Counted from the first letter of the stretch, positions 11,103 through 20,199 are shown. The stretch is DNA of 64,000 nucleotides from Blastococcus sp. CT_GayMR16 (GCF_004570875.1 NZ_SPQK01000001.1:310001-374000), one strand, 5' to 3'. A program made the numbers and translations. Notes: a model not told the origin generated them from the letters alone.

Positions 11103-11363
11103 TCACCAGGTCCCGCGGGCGCCGCCGAGCGGCCCTGCGGTGACGGGAGCGGAGGAACCGGCCGGAAGAGCGGCGTGGGATCCGTGGCCGGCGGCGGCGC
11201 CGTCCGGATGGGGCTCGTACCAGATCGGCGCGTGGTCCCACGGCTGACCGGACTTGTAGCGGACGCGCTTGCGTCCGCCGGGCAGGAAGATCAGCAGCGC
11301 CAGCAGGACGATGATGGCCAGCGGGACGCCTGCGAAGACGAGGATGGTCTCGGCGACGGTCAC
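11103..11363 (-). CDS. Small single-span membrane protein, probable CtaJ-like cytochrome aa3 oxidase subunit
   Basis: The 86-residue protein has one N-terminal hydrophobic helix (ETILVFAGVPLAIIVLLALL) followed by a basic stretch (PGGRKRVRYKSGQPW) and the conserved aromatic segment HAPIWYEPHPDG, then an Ala/Gly-rich tail ending GGARGTW. The helix plus GQPW..P.W pattern and its place next to DUF5130 and pepN match the small subunit CtaJ seen in structures of the mycobacterial III2-IV2 respiratory supercomplex (MSMEG_4693 in my recollection). That identification is from memory and context. The GTG at 11363 is preferred because TAAGTT lies seven bases upstream; an in-frame TTG at 11372 would add three residues. 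Confidence 0.6.
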   Translation of the reverse strand: MTVAETILVFAGVPLAIIVLLALLIFLPGGRKRVRYKSGQPWDHAPIWYEPHPDGAAAGHGSHAALPAGSSAPVTAGPLGGARGTW

Positions 11364-11402
11364 GGCGGACAACTTACCGGCACGGCCCCCGGATCAGCCC
11401 GC

Positions 11403-12827
11403 CTAGCCCCATCCCTCGGGGTGCCGCCCGGCCCAGGGGCGCGCCGCCTCGACCTGCGCCGACAACGCGAACAGCGTCGCCTCGTCCGCCGGGCGACCCA
11501 CGAGCATGCTGCCGACCGGTAGTCCCGACTGCGTCCAGTGCAGCGGCAGGCTCACTGCCGGCTGTCCCGTCACGTTGAACAGCGCCGTGAACGCCGCGTA
11601 CCGCTTGTTCCGTTCGAAGTCCTCCGCGCCGTCGCCCTCGGCGTCGAACCAGCCGAGCGGGCGGGGGGTCATCGTCACCACGGGCGCCAGCAGGACGTCG
11701 TAGGCGTCGGTGGCCTGGAGGAACCGGCGGGCGAACAGCCGCAGCGCGGTCATCGCCTCCATCGCCGTGTGGGCCGACATCGCCAGGCCGCGGCCGCGCA
11801 GTTCCCGCGTGAGCGGGCGCAGTTCGCCGACCCGGTCGGGCGGTACCGGCAGCAGGGTCCCGGACAGCGCCCACACCCGCTCGAAGGACGGCAGCACCTC
11901 CGGGCCCAGGAGCCCTCGGGGCACGTCCTCGACGTCGTGGCCCAGGCTCTCCAGCAGCTTCCCGGCGTCCTCGAAGGCCTCCGACACCTCCGGGTCCAGC
12001 TCGATGCCGGGCATCGGCGACTCCGAGTACCGGCCGATCCGCAGCCGGCCCGGCATGCGGTCGGCCGCCTGCAGGAACGTCTCCCCTACCGGTGGTGGCG
12101 GCGCCCAGGCGAAGTCCCCGAGCACCGGCCCGCTCATCGCGTCGAGCATGACGGCGGCGTCCCGCACCGTCCGGGCCAGCGGCCCGTTGACGCCGAGCCC
12201 CGTCACGTCGGCCCCGAAGGGAGCGCTGCTGACCCGGCCGCGGCTCGGCTTCATCCCGACGATCCCGTTGATGCTCGCGGGGATTCGGATCGACCCACCG
12301 CCGTCGCTGCCCTGCGCGAACGGCACCATCCCGGCGGCGACCGCGACCGCCGCTCCCCCGCTGGACCCGCCGGCGAGCCGAGACGGGTCCCAGGGGCAAC
12401 GCGCGGGGCCGGCGAGGTCGTTGTCGGTGTAGCACGGGTAGCCGAACTCGGGCGTGTTGGTCTTGCCGACGCTGATGGTGCCCGCGGCGGCCAGCTTGGT
12501 CACCACGGCGTCGTCCACGGTCGCCACGTTGTCGGCCATGACCCGCGAGCCGAACGTCGTCCGGACGCCGGCGGTGTTGTTGAGGTCCTTGATCGCGGTC
12601 GGCACGCCGAGCAGCGGGGGCAGGTCGCCTCCGGCCCGCAGCAGCTCCTCCGCGCGGGACGCCGCAGCCAGGGCGCGCTCGGGGGTGACGGTGAGAAACG
12701 CACCGAGCCCGGCGTCGAGCGCCGCGATCCGGGCGAGCGCGTGCTCGACGAGCTGCGTCGGGCTCACCTCGCCGCTCCGGACGGCGGCGGCCTGCTCGAG
12801 CGCAGTCAGGTCGTGCAGCTGGGGCAC
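11403..12827 (-). CDS. Amidase (amidase-signature family)
   Basis: The 474-residue protein carries the full Ser-cisSer-Lys triad of the amidase signature family: Lys80 in TAIKDLNNT, Ser155 in AGGSSGGAAVAV and the nucleophile Ser179 in GSDGGGSIRIPAS. It hydrolyses amide bonds. The substrate is not evident, and it lacks GatB/GatC partners, so it is probably not the Glu-tRNA amidotransferase A subunit. It is divergent from kynureninase with only 38 bp between start codons, which makes a role in aromatic or amide catabolism possible but unproven. The GTG start has TAGCGT eight bases upstream and no ribosome-binding site. Confidence 0.88.
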   Translation of the reverse strand: MPQLHDLTALEQAAAVRSGEVSPTQLVEHALARIAALDAGLGAFLTVTPERALAAASRAEELLRAGGDLPPLLGVPTAIKDLNNTAGVRTTFGSRVMADNVATVDDAVVTKLAAAGTISVGKTNTPEFGYPCYTDNDLAGPARCPWDPSRLAGGSSGGAAVAVAAGMVPFAQGSDGGGSIRIPASINGIVGMKPSRGRVSSAPFGADVTGLGVNGPLARTVRDAAVMLDAMSGPVLGDFAWAPPPPVGETFLQAADRMPGRLRIGRYSESPMPGIELDPEVSEAFEDAGKLLESLGHDVEDVPRGLLGPEVLPSFERVWALSGTLLPVPPDRVGELRPLTRELRGRGLAMSAHTAMEAMTALRLFARRFLQATDAYDVLLAPVVTMTPRPLGWFDAEGDGAEDFERNKRYAAFTALFNVTGQPAVSLPLHWTQSGLPVGSMLVGRPADEATLFALSAQVEAARPWAGRHPEGWG

Positions 12828-12835
12828 GGACGGCG

Positions 12836-12859
12836 ACGCTAGACCGGTCCCGGTAGACA
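12836..12859. promoter_or_regulatory. Back-to-back leaderless promoters (amidase / kynureninase)
   Basis: In the 38-bp gap between the divergent start codons, TAGCGT on the minus strand (12841-12836) lies eight bases before the amidase GTG. TAGACA on the plus strand (12854-12859) lies six bases before the kynureninase GTG. Each -35 region must fall near or within the other promoter or gene. Confidence 0.5.
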
Positions 12860-12865
12860 GGGCAG

Positions 12866-14131
12866 GTGGACCTGACCCGCGCCGCCGCCGAGGCGCTCGA
12901 CGCCGCCGATCCGCTGGCCTCCTTCCGGGAGCGCTTCACCGGCACCGGCGACGACGGCCCCGAGCGGCTGATCTACCTGGACGGCAACTCGCTGGGCCGA
13001 CTGCCGCGCGAGACCCCCGCGGCGCTCGCCCGGGTGGTCGAGCAGCAGTGGGGGGAGGGCCTGGTCGGCTCGTGGGCCGGCTGGATCGGCGAGGCGACCC
13101 GGCTCGGCGACGCCCTGGCCGACGGCGTCCTGGGAGCGCGGCCCGGGGAGGTCCTGGTCGCGGACTCCACGTCGGTGAATCTCTACAAGCTGCTCATGGC
13201 CGGCGCCCGGGCCCGGCCCGGCCGGGACGTGCTCGTGTGCACCGCCGACGACTTCCCGACCGACCGGTACGTCGTCGGAGGGGTGGCCGAGGCCCGGGGC
13301 ATGACCGTGCGGGAGCTCCCGGCCGACCTGGACGAGGGCCTGGATCCGGCGACGCTGGCGGCCGCGCTGGACGAGCGGGTCGCCGTCGTCGTCCTCTCGC
13401 TGGTCGCCTACCGGTCGGGCGCGCTGGCGGACCTCGCCGCGGTGACCCGGCTGGTGCACGACGCCGGTGCGCTGGTGCTGTGGGACCTGTCGCACGCCGT
13501 CGGCGCCGTGCCCGTGCAGCTCGCCGCGGCCGACGCCGACCTCGCCGTCGGCTGCACCTACAAGTACCTCAACGGCGGCCCCGGCGCCCCGGCGTTCCTC
13601 TACGTGCGACGGGACCTGCAGGCGCAGTTGCGCTCACCGATCCAGGGCTGGTTCGGCCAGCGCGACCAGTTCGCGATGGGACCGGTGTACGAGCCCGCCG
13701 AGGGCATCGAGCGGTTCGGCGTCGGCACCCCGCCCGTGCTGGGCATGGCGGCGGTCGAGGTCGGCGCGCGGCTGACCGCAGAGGCCGGCGTGGACCGGCT
13801 GGCCACCAAGGGCAGCGCCATGGCCGAGCTGATCGTGGCGCTCGGCGACGCCTGGCTCGCGCCGCACGGCATCTCGCTGGCGTCCCCCCGCGATCCCGCT
13901 CGGCGCGGATCGCACGTCACGTTCGCCCATCCGCAGGCGTGGCAGCTGACCCAGGCCCTCGTCGACCGGGGGGTGGTGCCGGACTTCCGGACGCCGGACC
14001 GGGTCCGGCTGGGACCGGCGCCGCTCTACACCCGGTTCGTCGACGTCTGGGACGGGATGAGCCGGTTCCGGGACGTCCTCGCCGAGGGCGCGCAGGAGAG
14101 CTACCCGGCCGAGCGCGCCCGGGTGACGTGA
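12866..14131 (+). CDS. kynU: Kynureninase
   Basis: This 421-residue, fold-type I PLP enzyme would cleave kynurenine to anthranilate and alanine (or 3-hydroxykynurenine to 3-hydroxyanthranilate). Typical family segments are IYLDGNSLGRLP at residues 36-47, the phosphate-binding ADSTSVNLYKLL, the Asp-Ser-His group in LWDLSHAVGAVPV and the PLP lysine Lys233 in GCTYKYLNGGPG. The end matches too (RLGPAPLYTRFVDVWDGMSR). No tryptophan dioxygenase gene is present in the window, so the pathway cannot be completed here; the neighbouring amidase is not of the kynurenine formamidase type. The GTG start appears leaderless. Confidence 0.92.
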   Translation: MDLTRAAAEALDAADPLASFRERFTGTGDDGPERLIYLDGNSLGRLPRETPAALARVVEQQWGEGLVGSWAGWIGEATRLGDALADGVLGARPGEVLVADSTSVNLYKLLMAGARARPGRDVLVCTADDFPTDRYVVGGVAEARGMTVRELPADLDEGLDPATLAAALDERVAVVVLSLVAYRSGALADLAAVTRLVHDAGALVLWDLSHAVGAVPVQLAAADADLAVGCTYKYLNGGPGAPAFLYVRRDLQAQLRSPIQGWFGQRDQFAMGPVYEPAEGIERFGVGTPPVLGMAAVEVGARLTAEAGVDRLATKGSAMAELIVALGDAWLAPHGISLASPRDPARRGSHVTFAHPQAWQLTQALVDRGVVPDFRTPDRVRLGPAPLYTRFVDVWDGMSRFRDVLAEGAQESYPAERARVT

Positions 14132-14142
14132 CGGACGGAGCC

Positions 14143-15006
14143 TCACTCGAGGTCGGGCACGCCGATCGGGTTGCCCGCCGGCCACTCCCCCGCCGCGACG
14201 ACGGCCTGGCGCAGCGGCGCGAGGAGGACGGCGAGCCGGTCGCAGCGCGCATCGCCGAGCGCTCGCCACGGTCCGAGGGCCAGCCGGTCGGTGTCGGCCT
14301 CGACCCCTGCCACGATCGCGAGCCCCTCGGCGGTGAGCCCGTCCTCGTCGATCCAGCGGCGGTCGGTCAGCCCCTCGGTGGCGGCGTCCCACGCGTCGTC
14401 GTGCCAGCCGCGGGCCCGCTGCAGCCAGTCCCGCGTGCTGCGGCCGGCCCCTGCGGCGAGGACGTGGGCGCTCACGCCGTCGATCTCCCGCACGAGCAGG
14501 GCCGCGTTGTGCCCGTCGCCGCGGTGCTCGCGCAAGGTGGTGAGCGCCTGCCACAACGCGAGATGGGGCTCGGCGGGGACGGGAAGGCTCCGGTTCGCGG
14601 CCGCCAGGGGCCGCCCGGGCAGATCCACCGCGGCTGCCGCCGTCCCTACCAGCTCCGCGGCCTCGGCCGCCTCGGCCGAGCCCGGCCATTCCTCCCCCAG
14701 CACCCGCCGGACGGCCCGGTCGATCCCGTCCAGCCGCGCCTGCAGCGCGGCCTCCGGTGTCGTGGCGGACCAGATCGCGGGAACCCGGCGGGCCACGAAG
14801 CCCGGAGCGAAGTTGTAGAAGGTCGCCGTCACGACCTCCGGTCCCACGGCACCGAGCGGTGCGGCACGGGCGGCGAAGTAGCCGTTCCAGAACCCCCGCA
14901 GTCCGACGTTCTCACCGGCACCGAGGCACTCGGCCGCGAAGTAGAGCAGCGCGTGGTACGGCTCACCGAGCGCCCAGAGCCGGCGGGCACCGGCCGGTGA
15001 CGTCAC
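14143..15006 (-). CDS. SCO6745-family protein
   Basis: This 287-residue protein matches the actinobacterial SCO6745-like family of unknown function. Typical parts are LGEPYHALLYFAAE at the N-terminus, GLRGFWNGYFAARAAPLG, VTATFYNFAPGFVARRVPAIW, REHRGDGHNAALL and a winged-helix-like C-terminal stretch (GLTDRRWIDEDGLTAEG). That C-terminal part may bind DNA or be a degenerate helix-turn-helix, but its role is not established. The start GTG at 15006 overlaps the HNH gene stop as GTGA, so translation is coupled to the HNH gene. Some similar frames use an ATG at 15036, which would overlap the HNH gene by 34 bp. Confidence 0.8.
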   Translation of the reverse strand: MTSPAGARRLWALGEPYHALLYFAAECLGAGENVGLRGFWNGYFAARAAPLGAVGPEVVTATFYNFAPGFVARRVPAIWSATTPEAALQARLDGIDRAVRRVLGEEWPGSAEAAEAAELVGTAAAAVDLPGRPLAAANRSLPVPAEPHLALWQALTTLREHRGDGHNAALLVREIDGVSAHVLAAGAGRSTRDWLQRARGWHDDAWDAATEGLTDRRWIDEDGLTAEGLAIVAGVEADTDRLALGPWRALGDARCDRLAVLLAPLRQAVVAAGEWPAGNPIGVPDLE

Positions 15007-15608
15007 GCGCTGACGCTCTCGGGCACGCCCAGCCATTCACGCCACCGCGGGTCCACGGTCCGGGTGCCCAGCAGGCGCCATGCGGCACCGCTGGGCGTGC
15101 GTGGCGGGTGCGGCAGCGCCCAGCCCATCTCCGCCAGCGACCGGTCGGCCTTGGTGTGGTTGCACCGCCGGCACGCCGCGACGACGTTGTCCCAGGTGTG
15201 CGTGCCGCCCCGGCTGCGCGGCACGACGTGGTCGATGCTCGTCGCCGACCCCCCGCAGTAGACGCACGTCTGTCCGTCGCGGGTGAACACGGCCCGCCGC
15301 GACAACGGGACGGACGCCGGGAAGGGCACCCGCACGTACCGGGTCAGCCGGACGACGACCGGGACCGCCAGGCTGATCAGCTCGGCGTGCACCACGTCGT
15401 CGGCGGAGTCGACCGGTTCGGCCTTCTCGGCGAGCACCAGCACGATGGCGCGGCGGCTGGACACCACGCACAGCGGCTCGTAGGTGGCGTTGAGCAGCAG
15501 GGTCGCGCTCGTGGTGCCCGGTGACGGCACAGGCAGGAGCGAACGAACGGGGTCGCGGCGCGGACCTGGATGGCCCACGGACGACGACCCGGGCGCGAGA
15601 CGCGGCAC
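15003..15608 (-). CDS. HNH endonuclease-family protein
   Basis: The 201-residue protein has a C-terminal HNH zinc-finger nuclease domain: CVYCGG and CRRCNH supply two CxxC metal pairs, SIDHVVPRSRGG holds the catalytic His, and WDNVVAACRRCNHTKAD gives the Asn-His part. The N-terminal 90 residues (LLNATYEPLCVVSSRRAIVL) are the usual extension of this actinobacterial family, found beside glbO in mycobacteria (Rv2469c in my recollection). The biological target is unknown. The GTG start is preceded by an unusually long Shine-Dalgarno sequence, 15619-15609, that matches the 16S rRNA 3' end over 11 nt. It is cotranscribed with the SCO6745-family gene. Confidence 0.88.
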   Translation of the reverse strand: MPRLAPGSSSVGHPGPRRDPVRSLLPVPSPGTTSATLLLNATYEPLCVVSSRRAIVLVLAEKAEPVDSADDVVHAELISLAVPVVVRLTRYVRVPFPASVPLSRRAVFTRDGQTCVYCGGSATSIDHVVPRSRGGTHTWDNVVAACRRCNHTKADRSLAEMGWALPHPPRTPSGAAWRLLGTRTVDPRWREWLGVPESVSA

Positions 15609-15619
15609 GGATCACCTCC
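15609..15619 (-). promoter_or_regulatory. Full-length Shine-Dalgarno sequence before the HNH gene
   Basis: Reading the minus strand, GGAGGTGATCC ends directly at the GTG start codon. It is complementary to the conserved 16S rRNA tail GGATCACCTCC over all 11 bases. The GGAGG core is six bases from the start. Most genes in this window have a weaker site or none. Confidence 0.7.
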
Positions 15620-15748
15620 GGACGCCCGGACCGCCGGGTGCCGAGCGACCCACGGGCGGCCCCCATTCTGACCCGAGAAACGGCGATCGGCGCTGTCGGT
15701 TTCCGTCGCACCCCTCGGAGCGCGGCCCACGGGCCCTCCGTCGGCCAC

Positions 15749-15754
15749 TACCGT
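15749..15754 (+). promoter_or_regulatory. Putative -10 box of a leaderless promoter for the S9 peptidase gene
   Basis: TACCGT is followed by seven bases and the ATG at 15762. No ribosome-binding site is present. Confidence 0.5.
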
Positions 15755-15761
15755 TGGTGCG

Positions 15762-17834
15762 ATGCGCTATCCCGAGGCCCCGCGGCTCGACCTCGTCGAG
15801 GACCTGCACGGACATCCCGTCGCCGACCCGTACCGCTGGCTCGAGGACGCCGCCGATCCGCGCACCCGGGCCTGGACCGAGGCCCAGGACGCCGTCACGG
15901 CCGAGGTGCTCGGCGCCCTGCCGCTGCGCGAGGAGTTCGCCGTCCGGCTGGAGAAGCTCGTGCACGCCGGCGCGGTCGGCATCCCGGTGTGGCGCGGCGA
16001 GCGGGCCTTCTCCACCCGGCGCGACCCGGGCCAGGAGCACGCCGTGCTGCGCGTCCGCGAGGCCGACGGCACGGAGCGGGTGCTGGTCGACCCCATGGCG
16101 CTCGATCCGGCCGGCACGACGACCCTCGACGCCTGGTCCGCGTCCTGGGAGGGCGACCGGCTGGCCTACCAGCTCTCCACCGGCGGCGACGAGGAATCCA
16201 GCCTCTACGTCCTGGACGTCGCAACCGGCGAGGTCGTCGACGGTCCGATCGACCGCTGCCGCTACTCCCCCGTCGCGTGGCTGCCCGGCGGCGACGAGCT
16301 CTACTACGTCCGCCGCCTGGCCCCGGAGCTCGTGCCCGACGGCGAGGAGCAGTTCCACCGGCGGGTGTGGCGCCACCGGGTGGGCGCCCCGGCCGGTGAC
16401 GACGTGCTCGTCCACGGCGAGGGCAGCGACCCGACGACCTACTTCGGCGTGCACACCAGCCGGGACGGCCGCTGGCTGGTCGTCTCCGGGTCCGCGGGCA
16501 CCGCACCGCGCGACGACGTCTGGATCGCCGACCTCGCCGGAGGCGGCGAACTCCGCGACTTCCAGGTGGGCGTGGACGCCCAGACCGCCGCCTGGGTCGC
16601 CCGGGACGGCCGGCTGTGGCTGATGTCGGACCGCGACACCCCGCGCTGGCGGCTCGCCGTCGCCGATCCCGCGGACCCGGGCACGTGGTCACCGGAGTCC
16701 TGGCAGGACGTCATCCCCCAGCAACCGGACGCCGTCCTCTCCGACGTCGCCCTGGTCGACGGAGCGGACGGCGACCTGCAGGTGCTGGCCGTCCACGCGG
16801 TCGACGCCACCGACCGGCTGTCGGTGTGGGCCGCGAACGGCTCCGGCCGCCTCGCCGACGTCGCGGGCCTCGGCGTGGGCAGCGTCTCGGGGGTCAGCGC
16901 GCCCCCGGAGGGCGGGACGTCGGCCTGGGTGGGCTACACCGACTACGCGACCCCGCCATCGGTACTGCGCTGGGAGGCCGCGTCGCCGACCACGCTGACC
17001 ACGTGGGAGGAGGCGTCCGTCGCCGGCGAGGTGCCCGACCTGACCGTGGTCGAGACCCACGCGACGTCGGCCGACGGGATCCCGGTGCACCTGTTCGTGC
17101 TCTCCGGCAACGGCACTCCCGACACGCCGCGGCCGACCGTGCTCTACGGCTACGGCGGCTTCAACGTGTCCCTGACCCCGGCATACACCGCGCAGGCCCT
17201 GGCCTGGGTCGCCGCCGGTGGCGTGTGGGCCGTGGCCAACCTCCGCGGCGGCTCCGAGCACGGCGAGGAGTGGCACCGCGCGGGGATGCGCGAGCGCAAG
17301 CAGAACGTCTTCGACGACTTCGCGGCCGCCGGTGAGCACCTGGTGGCCCAGGGCTGGACGACGCACGAGCAGCTCGCCGTCATGGGCGGGTCCAACGGTG
17401 GGCTGCTGGTGGGGGCCGCGCTGACCCAGCGGCCGGAACTCGCCGCCGCGGTGGTCTGCAGCGCGCCGCTGCTGGACATGGTGCGGTACGAGCTGTTCGG
17501 CCTGGGCCGCACCTGGAACGACGAGTACGGCACGGCGGAGAAGCCCGACGAGCTCGGCTGGCTGCTCGGTTACTCGCCCTACCACGCGGTCCGCGAGGGG
17601 ACGGCGTACCCGGCGGTGCTGTTCACGACCTTCGAGTCCGACACCCGCGTCGACCCGCTGCACGGCCGCAAGCTCGCTGCCGCCCTGCAGCACGCGACCG
17701 CAGGAGAGGCACCGATCGTGTTGCGTCGCGAGACGTCGGTGGGGCACGGAGCACGCGCGGTGAGCCGGACCGTGGGGCTGGCGGCCGACCAACTGGCCTT
17801 CCTCGCCGAGCACACCGGTCTCGCTCGCCGGTAG
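15762..17834 (+). CDS. Prolyl oligopeptidase (S9A family serine peptidase)
   Basis: The protein has 690 residues and is cytoplasmic, without a signal peptide. It has an N-terminal [20 protein letters not shown], which is the usual POP opening, followed by the PYRWLED strand, a seven-bladed beta-propeller to about residue 400 and an alpha/beta-hydrolase domain. The catalytic triad is visible: Ser544 in [10 protein letters not shown], Asp627 in [11 protein letters not shown] and His662 in SVGHGA. It cleaves short peptides after proline. The ATG is preceded by a leaderless-type TACCGT box. It is divergent from the HNH gene across about 150 bp and is followed by mscS after about 55 bp. Confidence 0.93.
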   Translation: MRYPEAPRLDLVEDLHGHPVADPYRWLEDAADPRTRAWTEAQDAVTAEVLGALPLREEFAVRLEKLVHAGAVGIPVWRGERAFSTRRDPGQEHAVLRVREADGTERVLVDPMALDPAGTTTLDAWSASWEGDRLAYQLSTGGDEESSLYVLDVATGEVVDGPIDRCRYSPVAWLPGGDELYYVRRLAPELVPDGEEQFHRRVWRHRVGAPAGDDVLVHGEGSDPTTYFGVHTSRDGRWLVVSGSAGTAPRDDVWIADLAGGGELRDFQVGVDAQTAAWVARDGRLWLMSDRDTPRWRLAVADPADPGTWSPESWQDVIPQQPDAVLSDVALVDGADGDLQVLAVHAVDATDRLSVWAANGSGRLADVAGLGVGSVSGVSAPPEGGTSAWVGYTDYATPPSVLRWEAASPTTLTTWEEASVAGEVPDLTVVETHATSADGIPVHLFVLSGNGTPDTPRPTVLYGYGGFNVSLTPAYTAQALAWVAAGGVWAVANLRGGSEHGEEWHRAGMRERKQNVFDDFAAAGEHLVAQGWTTHEQLAVMGGSNGGLLVGAALTQRPELAAAVVCSAPLLDMVRYELFGLGRTWNDEYGTAEKPDELGWLLGYSPYHAVREGTAYPAVLFTTFESDTRVDPLHGRKLAAALQHATAGEAPIVLRRETSVGHGARAVSRTVGLAADQLAFLAEHTGLARR

Positions 17835-17876
17835 GACGTATCTCGCCCCTTCGCTGACAGGGCGCGCCGCACCTGG

Positions 17877-17882
17877 GAGACT
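17877..17882 (+). promoter_or_regulatory. Possible -10 box before mscS
   Basis: GAGACT lies eight bases before the ATG at 17891, a spacing seen repeatedly in this window. The match to TANNNT is partial. Confidence 0.3.
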
Positions 17883-17890
17883 CCTGGGTG

Positions 17891-18889
17891 ATGTCTCGAT
17901 CACAGCTCGTGTTCGCCGCGGCCGACGGAGTCTCGGGCGCGGTTCCCAGCTGCGTCGAGGACTCCACGACGCTGTGCGCGAAGGTCTACGAGTGGTTCGG
18001 CCTGGACTGGCTCGCGGCCAATGCCGACACGCTGATCGCCTCGCCGGCGAAGATCCTGCTGATCGTGCTGCTCGCCGTCGGTGTCCGGGCGCTGATGCAC
18101 CGGGGCATCCGCCGGCTCACCGACCGCACGGCCACCGGCGCGGTGCCGACGATCCTGCGGCCGCTGCGCAACCGGGTGCCGTCGAACTCCGAGGCGCTCG
18201 ACCAGGCCACCGAGCGCCGCACCCAGCCGGCCGAGGCCATCGGGTCGGTGCTGCGCATCGTCGCCTCGATCCTCGTGCTGGGCATCGGTGTGGTGCTGGT
18301 CCTCGGCGAGCTGGGCATCAACCTCGCCCCGATCGTCGCCAGCGCCGGCGTGGTCGGGCTGTGGCCCCCTGCAGGGTCCCGTCGCGAGCTTGCGAGCGGT
18401 GGGGGGCAGGGGGTCCTTTCTCAGTACGGCGTCGGGGACGTCGTGGACCTCGGCGAGGCCAGCGGGACGGTCGAGGCGGTGGGCCTGCGGATCACGCGGC
18501 TCCGCGACGTCAACGGCGTCGTCTGGTACGTCCGCAACGGCGAGAACCTGCGGGTCGGCAACAAGAGCCAGGGCTTCGCCCAGGTGGTCATCGACATGCC
18601 CGTCGCCCACGACACCGACCTCGAGTACGCCCGGACGGCGATGCAGGAGGTCGCCGACGCGATGTACGAGGACGAGTGGGCCGCCGTCCTGCTCGCCGAG
18701 CCGGAGTCGCTCGGCGTCGAGCAGATCACCGCGGAGGGCGTCTTCCCCCGGCTCGTCGTCCGCTCGACCGATGCCGACCAGTTGCGGGTCGGCCGGGAGC
18801 TGCGGATGCGGCTCAAGGAGCGGTTCGTCGCCGAGGGCATCCGGACGCCGCTGCCGCTCCTGACCGGTGCCGCGACGGGAGTCCGGTGA
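17891..18889 (+). CDS. MscS-family mechanosensitive channel protein with replaced pore helix
   Basis: This 332-residue frame encodes an MscS-type membrane protein. Hydrophobic spans lie near residues 50-70 and 120-157, ending in the MscS-typical LGINLAPIVASAGVVGL, and the cytoplasmic beta domain resumes with QYGVGDVVDLGEASGTVEAV. Between them, where the family has the pore-lining TM3 helix (a Gly/Ala-rich stretch of about 23 residues such as ALGFGAQ...), the frame instead encodes 20 residues (158-177, WPPAGSRRELASGGGQGVLS). These come from a GC-rich palindromic DNA segment at 18362-18421. The reading frame is intact, but a functional pore is unlikely. Downstream MFS, glbO and aglA follow closely. 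Alternative explanations are an assembly artefact or a true insertion/deletion. Confidence 0.8.
   Translation: MSRSQLVFAAADGVSGAVPSCVEDSTTLCAKVYEWFGLDWLAANADTLIASPAKILLIVLLAVGVRALMHRGIRRLTDRTATGAVPTILRPLRNRVPSNSEALDQATERRTQPAEAIGSVLRIVASILVLGIGVVLVLGELGINLAPIVASAGVVGLWPPAGSRRELASGGGQGVLSQYGVGDVVDLGEASGTVEAVGLRITRLRDVNGVVWYVRNGENLRVGNKSQGFAQVVIDMPVAHDTDLEYARTAMQEVADAMYEDEWAAVLLAEPESLGVEQITAEGVFPRLVVRSTDADQLRVGRELRMRLKERFVAEGIRTPLPLLTGAATGVR
18362..18421. repeat. GC-rich palindromic element replacing the MscS TM3 coding sequence
   Basis: The segment has outer inverted repeats CCCCCTGC (18365-18372) and GCAGGGGG (18406-18413) and an inner pair of GCGAGC copies (18384-18389 and 18392-18397). Base composition and lack of coding logic differ from the flanking mscS sequence, which is well conserved on both sides. 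It looks like a mobile palindromic (REP- or MITE-like) unit. A shorter similar string, CTTGCGAGCGG followed by Gs, occurs at the ssb terminator near 29185, so a family of such elements is possible. Confidence 0.55.
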
Positions 18890-20199
18890 GCGCGCCCGCG
18901 CCGGAGGGGTTCTCCCCCGTCGGCGCACCGGCTCGGCAGGCGACCTTCCGGGAGGTCTTCGCCGTCCGGGAGTTCCGGCCGCTGTTCGGCACGTTCCTCC
19001 TCTCCACCGCCGGCGACGAGCTCGCACGGGTGGCGCTCACCGTGCTGGTCTACCAGCGCACCTCCTCGCCGCTGCTGTCGGCGATGACCTTCGCGATCGG
19101 CCATCTGCCCTGGCTGCTGGGCGGCCCGGTGCTGTCCGCGCTGGCCGACCGGCTGCCCCGCCATCGGGTGCTCATCGCCGCCGACGTCACCCGCGCGGTG
19201 CTGCTCGGCCTCATGGCCATCCCCGGCACGCCGCTGCCGGTCCTGCTCGGCCTCCTCTTCCTCGTGTCGTTGTGCGCACCGCCGTTCGAGTCGGCCCGGT
19301 CGGCGCTGATGGCCGACGTGCTCGACGGCGACCGCTATGCCGTCGCGACGTCCCTGACCAACATCACGCTGCAGCTGGCACAGGTGGTCGGCTTCCTGGC
19401 CGCCGGGCTACTGGTCACCGCGCTCAGTCCGTCGGCGGCGCTGCTCATCGACGGTGCGACGTTCGCGGTGTCCGCGCTCTGGCTGGCTCGCGGCCTGCGA
19501 CGGCGGCCCGCCCCGACGTCCGAGGCCGGTGGCGGCCGCCGCTCCCTGTGGCAGGACACCGGGGACGGCCTGCGGCTGATCGCCCGCTCCCCCCGGCTGC
19601 TGGCGATCATGGGCGTGCTCTGGGTCGCGACGGCGTTCGCCTACGCCTCCGAGGGCGTCGCCGCCCCGCTCGTCGAGGAGCTCGGCCACGGGACGTCGGC
19701 CATCGGTGTCCTGCTCGCGGCCAACCCGCTGGGAGTGACGATCGGCGGACTGGTCATCGCCCGGTTGGTCGCACCCGACCGGCGCGAACGGCTCGTCGTC
19801 CCCCTCGTCGTCCTCTCGCTGGCGCCGATCCTCGCCGCCGGGCTGATCGCGGTCCTGGCCGAGCCGAGCAATCTCGCCTTCTGGCTCGTGGTGGGTCTGC
19901 TCTTCGTGTCCGGCCTCGGGGCCTCGTGGCTGATCCCGCTCAACGTCTCCTTCGTCCAGGCCGTGCCGAGCGCCTACCGCGGCCGCGCCTTCGGCGTCGC
20001 GGTCAGCGGGCTCTACGGCGTCCAGGCCATCGGTGCCCTCGGTGCGGGCCTCGGGGCCGAAGGGGTGTCGGCCAGCGGAGTGCTCGCCCTGTCCGGCGGC
20101 CTCGGGCTGATCGCGGTGGCGCCGGCGCTCATCGCCTACCGACGTACCCGGGGTCACATGGCAGCCGACGGCGCGGCTGAGGGACCATCGACTCCATGA
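18886..20199 (+). CDS. MFS transporter (Enterobactin exporter EntS-like group)
   Basis: The 437-residue protein has about 11-12 hydrophobic segments and the fold of drug/siderophore exporters of the [23 protein letters not shown] at the N-terminus, a loop [20 protein letters not shown] after the second helix (the MFS motif A region) and [15 protein letters not shown] in the equivalent loop of the second half. The central loop ([20 protein letters not shown]) links the two six-helix bundles. The substrate is unknown. The GTG start overlaps the mscS stop as GTGA, and its own stop overlaps the glbO start as ATGA, so it belongs to an mscS-MFS-glbO-aglA transcript. Confidence 0.88.
   Translation: MSAPAPEGFSPVGAPARQATFREVFAVREFRPLFGTFLLSTAGDELARVALTVLVYQRTSSPLLSAMTFAIGHLPWLLGGPVLSALADRLPRHRVLIAADVTRAVLLGLMAIPGTPLPVLLGLLFLVSLCAPPFESARSALMADVLDGDRYAVATSLTNITLQLAQVVGFLAAGLLVTALSPSAALLIDGATFAVSALWLARGLRRRPAPTSEAGGGRRSLWQDTGDGLRLIARSPRLLAIMGVLWVATAFAYASEGVAAPLVEELGHGTSAIGVLLAANPLGVTIGGLVIARLVAPDRRERLVVPLVVLSLAPILAAGLIAVLAEPSNLAFWLVVGLLFVSGLGASWLIPLNVSFVQAVPSAYRGRAFGVAVSGLYGVQAIGALGAGLGAEGVSASGVLALSGGLGLIAVAPALIAYRRTRGHMAADGAAEGPSTP

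Noticed and set aside
11403-14131. Complete kynurenine pathway
   Set aside because: Only kynureninase is convincing; the neighbouring amidase is of the signature type and no tryptophan dioxygenase is present.
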